Notes: a model not told the origin generated them from the sequence alone. Shown: positions 36,565-45,854, numbered from the stretch's first letter. The stretch is 64,000 nt of DNA from Kitasatospora fiedleri (GCF_948472415.1 NZ_OX419519.1:1674001-1738000), one strand, 5' to 3'. Numbers and translations are program-made.

Positions 36565-37638
36565 TCACCTCTCTCTGACCACCACGAATTCGGCGAGTGC
36601 GACGAAGTGCTCGCGCACCTCGTCGGCCATGGGCACCTCGCCGAGGGCGGCGAGGGCGGTGTCGTACTGGCGGCGGGCCTCTTCCTGCGTCCAGGCCCGG
36701 CCGCCGGCCTGCTCGATCAGCGCGGCGCGGGCGGCGAGCACCTGCTCGCTCTCCTCGCCGCGGCCGGTCGGGTCGGCCAGCTGTGCGGCCAGCTCGCGGG
36801 AGGCGGCGCCCCCCTCGGCCAGCGCGGCGCACACCGGCAGCGACTTCTTGCGCGACCGGAGGTCGCTCCAGTGCGGCTTGCCGGTCACTTCGGTGGCGCC
36901 CCAGATGCCCAGCAGGTCGTCCACCGCCTGGAACGCCAGGCCCAGGTGGTAGCCGTACCGCTGGAGCGCGCCGGAGACCCGGTCGTCGGCCCCGGCCAGC
37001 ACGGCGCCGATCGCGGCCGAGGCCGCCAGCAGGGCGCCGGTCTTGCCGCCCTCCATGGCCAGGCACTCCTCGACCGTCACGACGTCGCGCTGTTCGAACG
37101 AGACGTCCAGCGCCTGGCCGTCGATCAGCCCCCGGGTGGCGGTGGTGATCAGCCGGACCGCGCGGGCGGCGTCGGCCGGGTCGGCCCCGCCGGTCACCGC
37201 GGCGTCCAGCAGGACCTCGGTGCCGAGGGTGGCGAGCGCGTCGCCGACCAGCACGGCCTGGGCCGGGCCGAACACCGTCCAGGCGGTGGCCCGGTGCCTG
37301 CGTGTCTCGTCACCGTCCATCAGATCATCATGGAGCAGCGAGAAATTGTGCACCAGCTCCACCGACACGCCGCCCGGTACGCCCACCCGCGCGTCGGCGC
37401 CCACCGCCTCGGCCGACAGCAGGGCCAGCGCCGGGCGCACGGCCTTGCCGCCGTCGCCCGCGGCCGGCCGGCCGTCCCGGTCGATCCAGCCGAAGTGGTA
37501 GGCGGCGACGGTGTCCATCGGTGCCGCCAAACGGGCGATGGCCGCGCGCATCGGCGGCGTGCAGAGCGTGCGTCCGCGCGCCAGCAGGTCCAGGACGGTC
37601 GGGGTGTCCTCGACCGTCGAGCCGGTGCGTGCCTCCAC
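36565..37638 (-). CDS. All-trans polyprenyl diphosphate synthase (FPP/GGPP type)
   Basis: 357 residues from GTG 37638 (GAGAGGGA six bases upstream). First Asp-rich motif LLHDDLMDGD, second motif FQAVDDLLGIWG, GGKTGALLAASAA and the isopentenyl-site GGKAVRPALALLSAE are all present. Makes farnesyl (or longer) diphosphate from C5 units, feeding HpnCDE. A small residue occupies the place before the first DDxxD, so chain length may exceed C15; substrate length cannot be fixed by eye. Between hpnE and shc. Confidence 0.88.
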   Translation of the reverse strand: MEARTGSTVEDTPTVLDLLARGRTLCTPPMRAAIARLAAPMDTVAAYHFGWIDRDGRPAAGDGGKAVRPALALLSAEAVGADARVGVPGGVSVELVHNFSLLHDDLMDGDETRRHRATAWTVFGPAQAVLVGDALATLGTEVLLDAAVTGGADPADAARAVRLITTATRGLIDGQALDVSFEQRDVVTVEECLAMEGGKTGALLAASAAIGAVLAGADDRVSGALQRYGYHLGLAFQAVDDLLGIWGATEVTGKPHWSDLRSRKKSLPVCAALAEGGAASRELAAQLADPTGRGEESEQVLAARAALIEQAGGRAWTQEEARRQYDTALAALGEVPMADEVREHFVALAEFVVVRER

Positions 37639-37724
37639 GTGCGTTCCCTCTCGGTGCGTCCGCCCGGCCGCGGCGGGCGGCCGTCCGGTTGTGGTGTCGG
37701 TGGTCGGGGAGTGGGGGCTCGGCG

Positions 37725-39122
37725 TCATCGGGGCCACCGCCCGTCCCCCCGGTCGACCGGGAGCCGGCCGTGGCCGGACAGGGCGGCGTCGGCGGCGGCG
37801 TGGCCGCTGCGCACCGCGCCCTCCATGGTGGCCGGCCAGCCGGTGGCCGTCCACGACCCGGCGAGCAGGATGCCGGGCAGGTCGGTGCGCGCGCCGGGGC
37901 GCAGCCGGGCGGTGCCGGGCGCCGGGTCGAAGGTGGCGGTGCGCTCCCGGGTGACGAAGAAGTCCAGCACCCCGGCGCCGCGGGCCGCGGGCAGCAGCCG
38001 CTCCAGCTCCGGCAGGTAGCGGGCGCGCAGCTCGGCGACCGGCAGGTCGATCTCGTCCTCGGCGGCGGACTGCGAGAGCGCCAGGTACTGGGCGCCGGGG
38101 ACGGCCAGGCCGGAGTGCCGGGTGCGGTCGAAGACGAACTGCACCGGGGAGCCGAGCGCCGCGAAGAACGGGCGGCGGATCAGCGGCCGGTCGTAGACCA
38201 CGTGCACGTTGAGGATCGGGGCGGTGCCGAAGTCGGCCAGCCGCCGCTGGTCGGGGATCGCGCCGGGCGGCAGCAGGGCGGCCGCGGTGTCCTGGGCGCC
38301 GGCCAGCACCACGGTGTCGGCGGTGAGCAGTTCGCCGCCCTCCAGCCGGACGGCGTGCGGTTCGGCGGCCTTCAGCTCGGCGGCCCGGGTGCGCAGCAGC
38401 ACCCGGACGCCGGCCCGCTCCAGCTCGGCCAGCGCCCGGTCGTGGTGGATCTCGCCGAGCGGGACGGCGGCGGTGCCGATGTCGGCGGCGCCGGGGTCGG
38501 AGAGCAGGCCGGTCTTGAACACCATCGCGGCCAGCGCCATCGAGGTGCGGTCGGCGGTGGCGTTCAGGGTGGCCACGCCGACCAGGTCCCAGACGGCGGC
38601 CACGGTGGCCGGGGTCTGGCCGTGCCGGCGCAGCCAGTCGCCGAAGGAGACGTCGTCCAGCGCCGGGTCGGCGAGGTCGAGCCGCTGCAGGGCGAGCGCG
38701 CCGCGCACCACCCGCAGCCGGTCGGCCGGGCCCAGGTGGCGGTAGGTGGCCAGGCTGCCGGCCAGGTGCAGCGGGACGGGCAGGTCGGCGCGGCGCAGCC
38801 GGCCCAGGGTGCGGGTGCCGTCGGGGGCGAGGGCGAGCACCGGGACGTCCAGCCGGGGCTGGATCTCGACCAGCCGGTCGGCGCCGAGCCGGTCGACCAG
38901 GCCGCGGTAGGCGGTGCAGCAGCGCAGGTAGACGTGCTGGCCGTTGTCCACGGTCAGTTCGCCGCGCTTGAAGGAGAAGGCCAGGCCGCCGAGCCGGGGC
39001 CGGGCCTCCAGCAGGGTGGTGCGCACGCCCGCGTCGGCCAGGCGGAGGGCGGCGGTGATCCCGGCCAGGCCGCCGCCGACGACCACGGCGGTGCGCTCGC
39101 GCGGCGCTGTCGGCGTGCTCAT
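37725..39122 (-). CDS. hpnE: FAD-dependent presqualene reductase / desaturase (HpnE)
   Basis: 465 residues from ATG 39122. Rossmann FAD loop VVVGGGLAGITAALRLADAG, then GLAFSFKRGELTVDNGQHVYLRCC and the C-terminal LLAGSWTATGWPATMEGAVRSG, all diagnostic of HpnE. It reduces hydroxysqualene to squalene. Together with HpnC and HpnD it replaces eukaryotic squalene synthase. Confidence 0.93.
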   Translation of the reverse strand: MSTPTAPRERTAVVVGGGLAGITAALRLADAGVRTTLLEARPRLGGLAFSFKRGELTVDNGQHVYLRCCTAYRGLVDRLGADRLVEIQPRLDVPVLALAPDGTRTLGRLRRADLPVPLHLAGSLATYRHLGPADRLRVVRGALALQRLDLADPALDDVSFGDWLRRHGQTPATVAAVWDLVGVATLNATADRTSMALAAMVFKTGLLSDPGAADIGTAAVPLGEIHHDRALAELERAGVRVLLRTRAAELKAAEPHAVRLEGGELLTADTVVLAGAQDTAAALLPPGAIPDQRRLADFGTAPILNVHVVYDRPLIRRPFFAALGSPVQFVFDRTRHSGLAVPGAQYLALSQSAAEDEIDLPVAELRARYLPELERLLPAARGAGVLDFFVTRERTATFDPAPGTARLRPGARTDLPGILLAGSWTATGWPATMEGAVRSGHAAADAALSGHGRLPVDRGDGRWPR

Positions 39123-39216
39123 CGGCCCTCCCGGACGGCAGTGGACGGTGGGCACAACAACGTGCGCATGCCTCGTGATTCCCTGTTGACACAGCGTGAC
39201 AGAACTGGCGCGAGAA

Positions 39217-40119
39217 TCAAGAACGCCCTCCGGCGAGCCCGGACAGTGCCACGTACGCCTTCTCCCAGCCGGGCAGCGAGACCCGACCGCGGAGCACCGA
39301 GTGTGGGTCGGCGGCGATCCGGCCGAGCAGGCGGTGGTAGATGCCGGCCATCGCGGCGGTGGCGGCGCGGCTGCGGCGGTCGAGCATCGGCAGCAGCCGC
39401 AGGCCCTCCTCGAAGGCGCGCTGGGCGCGTTCGGCCTCGAAGGCGACCAGGCCGGCGAAGTCGGCGTCGGCCGGGAGGGCGGCCGGGGCGAAGCCCGCCC
39501 GGCAGCCGAACCGGTCCAGGTCCTCGGTGGGCAGGTAGGTGCGGCCGTTCAGGGCGTCCTCGCGCAGGTCGCGCAGGATGTTGGTGAGCTGCAGGGCCAG
39601 GCCCAGGGTGTCGGCGTACTCGGCGCCGCGCTCCCACTCGTCGCAGCCGTAGACGCCCAGCGAGAGCCGGCCGATCGAGCCGGCCACGCAGCGGCAGTAG
39701 ACCTTGAGCTCGTCGTAGGTGCGGTACTCGACGCCCTTGAGGTCCATCTCGACGCCGTCGATCAGCTCGTCGAAGCCGTCGAGCGGGATCGGGAAGCGGC
39801 GGGCCGCGTCGGCCAGCGCGACCTTGATCGGGTCGGTGTCCTCCTCGGCGACGGCGCCCGCCCGGACCTCGTCCAGCAGGGCGCGGGTGCGGGCCAGTGC
39901 CTCGGCCTTCTGCCCGTCGGGCAGTTCGCCGTCGCCGATGTCGTCGACCCGGCGGGCCAGCGCGTACAGCGCCGACATCGCCAGCCGCTTGGCCTCGGGC
40001 AGCAGCCGGATGCCGTAGCTGAAGTTGCGGGCCTGTAGGGCGGTGACCGCCTCGCAGTACCGGTACGCCGCCATGACCGGCGCGGACGCCAGTGGTGATG
40101 CCCCCACGCGGGCGCTCAC
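39217..40119 (-). CDS. hpnD: Presqualene diphosphate synthase (HpnD)
   Basis: 300 residues. Trans-isoprenyl transferase: the first motif ALARRVDDIGDGEL and the second TNILRDLREDALNGRTYLP are intact, with CRCVAGSIGRLSLGV. Joins two FPP molecules into presqualene diphosphate. Start codon overlaps the end of hpnC by four bases. An internal ATG in APVMAAYRY may be an alternative start, because the first residues (SARVGASPLA) are not conserved in the family. Confidence 0.93.
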   Translation of the reverse strand: MSARVGASPLASAPVMAAYRYCEAVTALQARNFSYGIRLLPEAKRLAMSALYALARRVDDIGDGELPDGQKAEALARTRALLDEVRAGAVAEEDTDPIKVALADAARRFPIPLDGFDELIDGVEMDLKGVEYRTYDELKVYCRCVAGSIGRLSLGVYGCDEWERGAEYADTLGLALQLTNILRDLREDALNGRTYLPTEDLDRFGCRAGFAPAALPADADFAGLVAFEAERAQRAFEEGLRLLPMLDRRSRAATAAMAGIYHRLLGRIAADPHSVLRGRVSLPGWEKAYVALSGLAGGRS

Positions 40120-41084
40120 CTTCCCTTCACGAAGAGTGCCGCCGCCCGGCCGGCCAGGCGGCGCTTGTCGGGCTTCGCCCGGTGCGCGAGCACGTCGAAC
40201 CCGACCGCCTCGACGGCGTCCAGGGCCGCGTACCCGCCGGCGGTGAATCCCGCCAGCAGCAGTCGGAGCCTCCCGTGAACCGTACCCACCAGGGGCGCGC
40301 CGCGGTCGAGCAGGGTCCGGGCCCGGCTCGCCTCCCAGGCGACCAGCTGGCGCACGCCGCGGGAGGCGGTGTCGGCGGCGAGGTCGCGCTCGGTGACGCC
40401 GAAGGCCGCCAGGTCCTCCAGCGGGAGGTAGATCCGGCCGCGGTCGAGGTCCTCGGCGACGTCCTGGAGGTGCTCGACGATCTGCAGCGCGGTGCAGATC
40501 GCGTCGGACAGCTCGATCCGCTCCGGGGTGGCCCGGCCGGCCAGCGCCAGCACCAGGCGGCCGACCGGGTCGGCGGAGAGCGTGCAGTAGTGGCGCAGGT
40601 CCGCGTAGCCGGGGTAGCGGGTGGTGGTCTGGTCCACCCGGTTGGCCTCGATCAGCCGGCGGAACGGCTCGGGGGTGACGGCGTGCCGCTCGATCAGCGG
40701 GACCAGCCGGCGCATCAGCGGGTGCCGGGGCTCGGCCGGGTCGGTGCCCAGGACGGTGCCGTGCGGGGACCGGTCGCCGCCGAGGGCGGTGGCGAAGGCG
40801 CGGTCGAGGTCGCGCTCCAGGCCGTCGAGCAGGGCGAGCCGGAAGCCCTCGTCCGCGGGCGCGCCCGGCACGTCCAGCAGCCGGGCGACGGCGGCCGGGT
40901 CGGCGAGGTCGCCGTCCCCCGCGTCGTCGACCAGGCGGGCGAAGCCGTAGACCGCCATCAGGTCGCCGCGCCAGGCGGCGGGCAGGAAGCCGGGGGCGAC
41001 CGGGAAGTTCTCCAGGTCGGCCTTGTCCAGCGTCACCGCCATTGTCTGGTTATCTGACTTAGTTGAATCCGACACTGCCGTCAC
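40116..41084 (-). CDS. hpnC: Hydroxysqualene synthase (HpnC)
   Basis: 322 residues. Squalene/phytoene synthase fold, with FARLVDDAGDGD and EHLQDVAEDLDRGRIYLP as the two diphosphate-binding motifs, and the typical HpnC opening ENFPVAPGFLPAAWR. Converts presqualene diphosphate to hydroxysqualene. Start is uncertain: GTG 41084, GTG 41075 (GGGGGAG at better distance) or ATG 41042. First gene of the leftward hopanoid operon; a strong hairpin at 41155-41217 isolates it from the operon upstream. Confidence 0.92.
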   Translation of the reverse strand: MTAVSDSTKSDNQTMAVTLDKADLENFPVAPGFLPAAWRGDLMAVYGFARLVDDAGDGDLADPAAVARLLDVPGAPADEGFRLALLDGLERDLDRAFATALGGDRSPHGTVLGTDPAEPRHPLMRRLVPLIERHAVTPEPFRRLIEANRVDQTTTRYPGYADLRHYCTLSADPVGRLVLALAGRATPERIELSDAICTALQIVEHLQDVAEDLDRGRIYLPLEDLAAFGVTERDLAADTASRGVRQLVAWEASRARTLLDRGAPLVGTVHGRLRLLLAGFTAGGYAALDAVEAVGFDVLAHRAKPDKRRLAGRAAALFVKGR

Positions 41085-41154
41085 TCCCCCGTTCTACACC
41101 GGGCCGCACCGCCACCGCGCCACGGACACGCTTCCGCCACCGCGCCTTCACCCG

Positions 41155-41217
41155 CCGCACGGCGCAGGGCCGGTGCCCGGGGAGCCGCTCCCCGCGCACC
41201 GGCCCTGCGCCGTGCGG
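41155..41217 (-). terminator. Very stable hairpin between the surface-polymer and hopanoid operons
   Basis: Arms of 22 bp (41155-41176 and 41196-41217) pair perfectly, beginning GCACGGCGCAGGGCCGGTGC on the left arm; the loop itself contains a CGGGGAG/CTCCCCG hairpin. It lies just after the last gene (ends 41229, reading left) and before hpnC, so it ends the upstream transcript and shields the next promoter. Confidence 0.85.
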
Positions 41218-41228
41218 TCCGCCCCCGC

Positions 41229-42035
41229 TCAGGGGCGCTCGCCCTTCTCGTAGCGGCGGACCACCTCGTCGGTGTGCCCGTCCATGATCAGCTCGCCGTG
41301 CTCGATCCAGATTGTGCGCTCGCAGACCTCGCGGATCGCGTTGTTGTCGTGGCTGACCAGGAAGACCGTGCCGGCCTCCTTGCGCAGCTCGTTGATCCGG
41401 GCCTTGGAGCGCTGCTGGAAGCCCTGGTCACCGGTGGCGAGCGCCTCGTCGATCAGCAGCACGTCGTGGGTCTTCGCCGCCGCGATGGAGAACCGCAGGC
41501 GGGCGCCCATGCCGGAGGAGTAGGTGCGCATCGGCAGCGAGATGAAGTCGCCCTTCTCGTTGATGCCCGAGAAGTCGACGATGTTCTGGTAGCGCTTGCG
41601 CACCTGGGCCGGGGACATGCCCATCGCCAGGCAGCCCAGCACCACGTTGCGCTCGCCGGTCAGCTCGTTCATCAGCGCCGCGTTGACGCCCAGCAGTGAG
41701 GGCTGGCCGTTGGTGTAGATGCCGCCCCGCTCGGTCGGCAGCAGGCCGGCGATGGCCGCCAGCATGGTCGACTTGCCGGAGCCGTTGGAGCCGATCAGGC
41801 CGATCGCCTCGCCCCTGTAGGCGGTGAAGCTGATGCCCCGCACGGCGTGCACCTCGCGGACGCCGGAGGCGCGCTTGCGGGTGAGGATGCGGCTCAGCGC
41901 CGAGGTGGCGCTGCCCTTGCCGGAGCCCGCGCCGTGCACCCGGTAGACGATGTGCACGTCGTCGACGACCACGGTGGGCTGGCGCGTCATGTCGGCGTCC
42001 TGGACGTAGGTCTTGGTCAGGTCGGTGTCAGCCAC
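41229..42035 (-). CDS. Teichoic-acid/polysaccharide ABC exporter ATPase (TagH/Wzt-like)
   Basis: 268 residues. ATPase of the polysaccharide exporter type: Walker A GLIGSNGSGKST, signature YSSGMGARLRF (variant typical of Wzt/TagH), Walker B VLLIDEALATGD, switch His VSHDNNAIR. No C-terminal carbohydrate domain. Pairs with the permease that overlaps its start by eight bases. Exports a lipid-linked polymer. Confidence 0.9.
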   Translation of the reverse strand: MADTDLTKTYVQDADMTRQPTVVVDDVHIVYRVHGAGSGKGSATSALSRILTRKRASGVREVHAVRGISFTAYRGEAIGLIGSNGSGKSTMLAAIAGLLPTERGGIYTNGQPSLLGVNAALMNELTGERNVVLGCLAMGMSPAQVRKRYQNIVDFSGINEKGDFISLPMRTYSSGMGARLRFSIAAAKTHDVLLIDEALATGDQGFQQRSKARINELRKEAGTVFLVSHDNNAIREVCERTIWIEHGELIMDGHTDEVVRRYEKGERP

Positions 42036-42969
42036 GGCCGTACTCCTCCTCGGCCTTCCAGAAGAAGACGAATCCGATGACGAACAGCCCGACGCCCCAG
42101 GCGATGCCGTACGTCCACTGGTGCGGGGGCAGGGACTGGTGCACCGGCTGGTGCGGGTTGTAGATGACGGGGGCGAAGGCGTGCCGGAGCAGGTTCATGT
42201 AGACCGACGCCGGGTTGACGTCGCAGAGCACCTGGATCACGCGCGGCCAGGAGCTGACCCGGTCCTGGATGCTGAACATCACGCCGGACAGGAACATCCA
42301 CGCCCGCATCACGAACGGGATGAGCTGGGAGATGTCACTGGTCTTGGCGCCGATCCGGGCGAAGACCAGCGAGACGCCGGTGTTGAACAGCGTCTGCAGG
42401 AGCAGTGCCGGGATGATCAGCAGCCAGGTCGGGCCCGGGGTGATGCCGGCCGCCAGCACCGTCACCACCAGCACCACCATCGAGATCAGCAGCTGCTGCA
42501 GCTGGATCACGGTGAAGGCGATCGGCAGGCTGGCGCGCGGGAAGTGCAGCGCCCGGATCAGGCCGAGGTTGTCGGAGATCGCCCGGGTGCCGGACTGCAC
42601 CGCGTTCTGGGTGAACTGGAAGATGAAGACGCCGATGCACAGCCAGGCGATGTAGGTGCCGTCCGGGAAGCCTTCCTTGCTCCGCAGGATGACGCCGAAG
42701 ACCAGGTAGAACACGCCGCAGTTGAGCAGCGGGGTCACCACCTGCCAGAGCTGGCCGAGCTTGGCGTCGGTGTACTGGGCCACCAGGCGGGCGGTGGCGA
42801 AGGCCCAGATGAAGTGGCGTCGCGCCCAGAGCTGCTTGGTGTACGCGAACAGACCAGGCCGGGCACCGCTCACCGACAGGCCGTACCTGTCCGCGAGCTG
42901 CTTGGGGGTCAGGCCCGCGTCCGCACCCCTGGGGGCCGAGGGGCTGACGGGTTCACTCACTGTCGACAC
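42028..42969 (-). CDS. Polysaccharide/teichoic-acid ABC exporter permease (TagG/Wzm-like)
   Basis: 313 residues with about six spans of the ABC-2 class (FATARLVAQYTDAKLGQLW, LLNCGVFYLVFGVILRS, LLISMVVLVVTVLAAGI, MFLSGVMFSIQ, WGVGLFVIGFVFFWK). QYTDAKLGQLWQVVTPLL is the conserved TagG segment. Overlaps the ATPase gene and lies 134 bp downstream of the glycosyltransferase. Carries the product of the upstream enzymes across the membrane. Confidence 0.9.
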   Translation of the reverse strand: MSTVSEPVSPSAPRGADAGLTPKQLADRYGLSVSGARPGLFAYTKQLWARRHFIWAFATARLVAQYTDAKLGQLWQVVTPLLNCGVFYLVFGVILRSKEGFPDGTYIAWLCIGVFIFQFTQNAVQSGTRAISDNLGLIRALHFPRASLPIAFTVIQLQQLLISMVVLVVTVLAAGITPGPTWLLIIPALLLQTLFNTGVSLVFARIGAKTSDISQLIPFVMRAWMFLSGVMFSIQDRVSSWPRVIQVLCDVNPASVYMNLLRHAFAPVIYNPHQPVHQSLPPHQWTYGIAWGVGLFVIGFVFFWKAEEEYGRG

Positions 42970-43103
42970 ATTCGTCCTTCACGCGGGATCGGTCGGGGCG
43001 GCCGGTCGACGGGGGTCCGCCGGCCTGCGCCGAGGGGGATCCACTGGATCACGGGGGTCCGGCCGGTGTTGCTCACCGACCGGGCGATCAAGCACTGATC
43101 CAA

Positions 43104-43988
43104 TCAGATGATCGGAGGTCGGCCTAGTCTGGTCAGACGCCAGACCGTACGCCATCGCATGGGCCGCCGCGGACCGCAGGGCTCGCGGAAGCCCGCCCGG
43201 AAACCGCCCAGCCAGGCCCTCAGCCCCTCGGCGGAGGGACGGCGGGCCACCGTGAGCAGGAACCAGGTTCCCAAGTAGAGAGGCACCAGCGGGGCCGGAA
43301 GGTTCCGCCGGGCCAGCCAGACCCGGTTGCGGGCCACGTTGTGGAAGTACGCGGCGTGCCGGGCCGGGGAGGTCGCCGGGTGGTGCAGGACGACGTCCGG
43401 GCGGTAGTCGATCGACCAGCCGGCGTCCAGCGCCCGCCAGGCCAGGTCGGTCTCCTCGTGGGCGTAGAAGAACTCCGCGGGCAGCTGGCCGGCCTGCGGG
43501 AAGACCGCGCTGCGCACCGCGCTGGCGCCGCCCAGGAAGGTGGTCACCCGGGAGCCGTGCATCGGGTCGCTGGCCCGCAGCCGGGGCACGTGGCGGCGCT
43601 GGGTGGTGCCGGTCTCCGGGTCGGCGATCCGGAACGAGACGATGCCCAGCGCCGGGTCGGCGGTGAACGCCTCGCGCAGCAGCTTCGCCGAGTCGGTGTT
43701 CGGCAGCAGGCCGTCGTCGTCCAGGAAGAGCACCGCGTCGACGTCCCGGCCGTCCGGGCCGAACAGCTCGATGCCGACGTTGCGGCCGCCCGGGATGCCG
43801 AGGTTCTCGGGCAGCTCGACGCTGCGCACGCCCTCGGGCAGGACCGGCAGCGGGGCGCCGTTGCCGACCACCGCGAGCTCCACCGGCGGGCCCTGCTGGG
43901 CGCGCACCGACTCGATCAGGGCGTTCAGCTCGGCGGGCCGGTTGCCCATCGTGATGATGACCGCGCCGAGGCGGAAGTCGTCGCTCAC
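43104..43988 (-). CDS. Family 2 glycosyltransferase
   Basis: 294 residues from GTG 43988, overlapping the stop of the preceding gene by four bases. GT-A fold: GAVIITMGNRPAELNALIESV, NLGIPGGRNVGIEL, and DAVLFLDDDGLLP (metal-binding Asp triad). After the catalytic domain there is a basic membrane-proximal tail (GFREPCGPRRPMRWRTVWRL). Transfers a sugar from a nucleotide donor to an acceptor made by this operon; donor unknown. Confidence 0.88.
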   Translation of the reverse strand: MSDDFRLGAVIITMGNRPAELNALIESVRAQQGPPVELAVVGNGAPLPVLPEGVRSVELPENLGIPGGRNVGIELFGPDGRDVDAVLFLDDDGLLPNTDSAKLLREAFTADPALGIVSFRIADPETGTTQRRHVPRLRASDPMHGSRVTTFLGGASAVRSAVFPQAGQLPAEFFYAHEETDLAWRALDAGWSIDYRPDVVLHHPATSPARHAAYFHNVARNRVWLARRNLPAPLVPLYLGTWFLLTVARRPSAEGLRAWLGGFRAGFREPCGPRRPMRWRTVWRLTRLGRPPII

Positions 43989-44815
43989 CGCAGCCTGCTG
44001 GAGAGCACGATGGACAGCAGGTGCAGGACGGTCTGGAGCACCGCGATGGCGGCCAGCACCACGACGGCGAGCCGGGTGAAGAACAGGTCGCCGCGGACCG
44101 CGTCGGCGATGCCGGCGGCCAGGATGAACAGCGACGCCTCGACCGCGCCGACCAGGCGGTGGAACTTGAGCAGCGAGGCGGCCCGGCGGGCCTTGGCGAC
44201 CGCGGTCGAGCGCGGCACCGAGGCGCTGTCCTCGACGGCGGTCAGGCCGGAGCGGGCCCGGGCCACGTCCACCAGGTCGGTCTCGGACTTGATCAGGATC
44301 GCGCCGAGCGCGGCCAGCGTGCCCAGGAAGGCCCACTGCCAGGCGGCGTGCGCGCCCTCGCGGTGGAACAGGTCGGCGGCCCGCAGGCCCAGGCCGGTGA
44401 GCAGCGCGGCCTCGGACATGTAGTGGCCGACCCGGTCCAGGTAGACGCCGGTCAGCGAGGTCTGCCGGCGCCAGCGGGCCACCTCGCCGTCCACGCAGTC
44501 CAGCAGCAGGTAGACCTGGATCAGCAGGGCGCCGAGGATCGCGCCGGCCAGGCCCGGGACCAGCAGGGCGACGCCGGCCAGGATGCCGGTGAGCATCATC
44601 AGGTAGGTCAGGCCGTTGGGCGTGATCACCGTGAAGGTCGACAGGACCCGGGTGATCCGCAGCGAGATCCGCCGCATGTAGAGGCGGCCCGCCCAGTGCT
44701 CCGCGCTACGGCGCTGCAGCATGCCCTCGGGGTGGATCACCGCCCGCAGTTCCTCGATCGACGGGCGCCGGGTGAGGTCGACCGGCGGGCGTTCAGCTGT
44801 TGACGGCTTGGACAT
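43985..44815 (-). CDS. CDP-alcohol phosphatidyltransferase, last Asp replaced
   Basis: 276 residues, about six spans. The CAPT motif is DCVDGEVARWRRQTSLTGVY followed by LDRVGH: the first two Asp, AR and the third Asp are kept, but the fourth Asp (the presumed base in DxxDGxxARx8GxxxDxxxD) is His. So it is either a subfamily with a changed centre or a weak enzyme. Family members join CDP-activated alcohols to an alcohol or phosphate acceptor. Overlaps the dehydrogenase gene by 23 bp and the glycosyltransferase by four. Confidence 0.85.
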   Translation of the reverse strand: MSKPSTAERPPVDLTRRPSIEELRAVIHPEGMLQRRSAEHWAGRLYMRRISLRITRVLSTFTVITPNGLTYLMMLTGILAGVALLVPGLAGAILGALLIQVYLLLDCVDGEVARWRRQTSLTGVYLDRVGHYMSEAALLTGLGLRAADLFHREGAHAAWQWAFLGTLAALGAILIKSETDLVDVARARSGLTAVEDSASVPRSTAVAKARRAASLLKFHRLVGAVEASLFILAAGIADAVRGDLFFTRLAVVVLAAIAVLQTVLHLLSIVLSSRLR

Positions 44816-45854
44816 AGTCGGCGTACGCGTCCCTGATGTCTGTGACGGAGAGGTCGAGGTGTTCGAGGATGGTGAAGCGCCCCGGTCTGGTGTTCGGAGC
44901 GTAGTGCACCGCTTCGGTGAACTCCGCCTCGGTGAAGCCGAGCTGATCGGCGGTCACCGGCAGGCCGTGGAAGCGCAGGCGCTCCACGATCAGTCCGGAC
45001 AGGTCCCGCTCGCCCCGCAGGTGGCAGGCGAAGGCCGCGCCGAGGCCGACCTGTTCGCCGTGCTGGCCGGGTCGCTTGGGGTGCAGCTCGACCAGGGCGT
45101 GCGAGATCTCGTGGCAGGCGCCCGAGCTGGGCCGGGTGCTGCCCGCGATGTTCATCGCGATGCCGGACAGTACCAGGGCTTCCGCCAGCGTCGTCAGCAG
45201 GTCCGGGTCCTCCAGGGTGCCCGGGTGCCGGAGCAGGTTCTCGCCGGCCGAGCGGGCCATCGCCACGGCCAGTCCGTCGACCGGTTCGCCGGTGACCGCG
45301 TGCGAGAGCTCCCAGTCCGCGCAGGCGGAGATGTTGGAGACCGCGTCGCCGATCCCGCCCGCCACGAACCGCTTCGGGGCCTTGGCGATCACGTCCAGGT
45401 CGACGATGATGCCGATCGGGCTGGGCACCCCGTAGGAGCCGCGCCCGGCGTCGTTGTCCAGGGTGGAGACCGGGGAGCACAGGCCGTCGTGGGCCAGGTT
45501 GGTGGCGACCGCGACCACCGGCAGGCCGACCCGGGCCGCGGCGTACTTCGCCACGTCGATGATCTTGCCGCCGCCGAGGCCGACCAGCGCGTCGTAGTGG
45601 CCGCGGCGGATCTCGTCGGTCAGCCGCACCGCGCTGTCCAGGGTGCCGTCGGCGACCCGGTACCAGTCGGCGCCGGGCAGCGCCGGCTCCAGGCGCTCGC
45701 GCAGCAGCTCGCCGGAGCCGCCGCTGATCGCCACCGCGATCCGGCCGCCGGCCGACAGCCGCTGGTCGGCGAGGATGCCGCCGAGCGAGTCCAGGGCGCC
45801 CGCGCGGATCTCCACGAAGACCGGCGAGGGCACCAGGCGGGTCAGTACCGGCAC
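44793..45854 (-). CDS. sn-Glycerol-1-phosphate dehydrogenase-like (AraM/EgsA) enzyme
   Basis: 353 residues from GTG 45854. Iron/zinc dehydrogenase fold: LVGLGGGKIIDVAKYAA (cofactor loop), VATNLAHDGLCSPVS (metal-binding Asp), SSGACHEISHALVELHP and the GQHGEQVGLGA (His ligands). The HDGxxSP segment is the hallmark of glycerol-1-phosphate dehydrogenases, which reduce dihydroxyacetone phosphate to G1P, the archaeal stereochemistry. In bacteria such enzymes are rare (Bacillus AraM). It overlaps the cytidylyltransferase gene by 13 bp, so the two are probably coupled. Confidence 0.82.
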   Translation of the reverse strand: MPVLTRLVPSPVFVEIRAGALDSLGGILADQRLSAGGRIAVAISGGSGELLRERLEPALPGADWYRVADGTLDSAVRLTDEIRRGHYDALVGLGGGKIIDVAKYAAARVGLPVVAVATNLAHDGLCSPVSTLDNDAGRGSYGVPSPIGIIVDLDVIAKAPKRFVAGGIGDAVSNISACADWELSHAVTGEPVDGLAVAMARSAGENLLRHPGTLEDPDLLTTLAEALVLSGIAMNIAGSTRPSSGACHEISHALVELHPKRPGQHGEQVGLGAAFACHLRGERDLSGLIVERLRFHGLPVTADQLGFTEAEFTEAVHYAPNTRPGRFTILEHLDLSVTDIRDAYADYVQAVNS

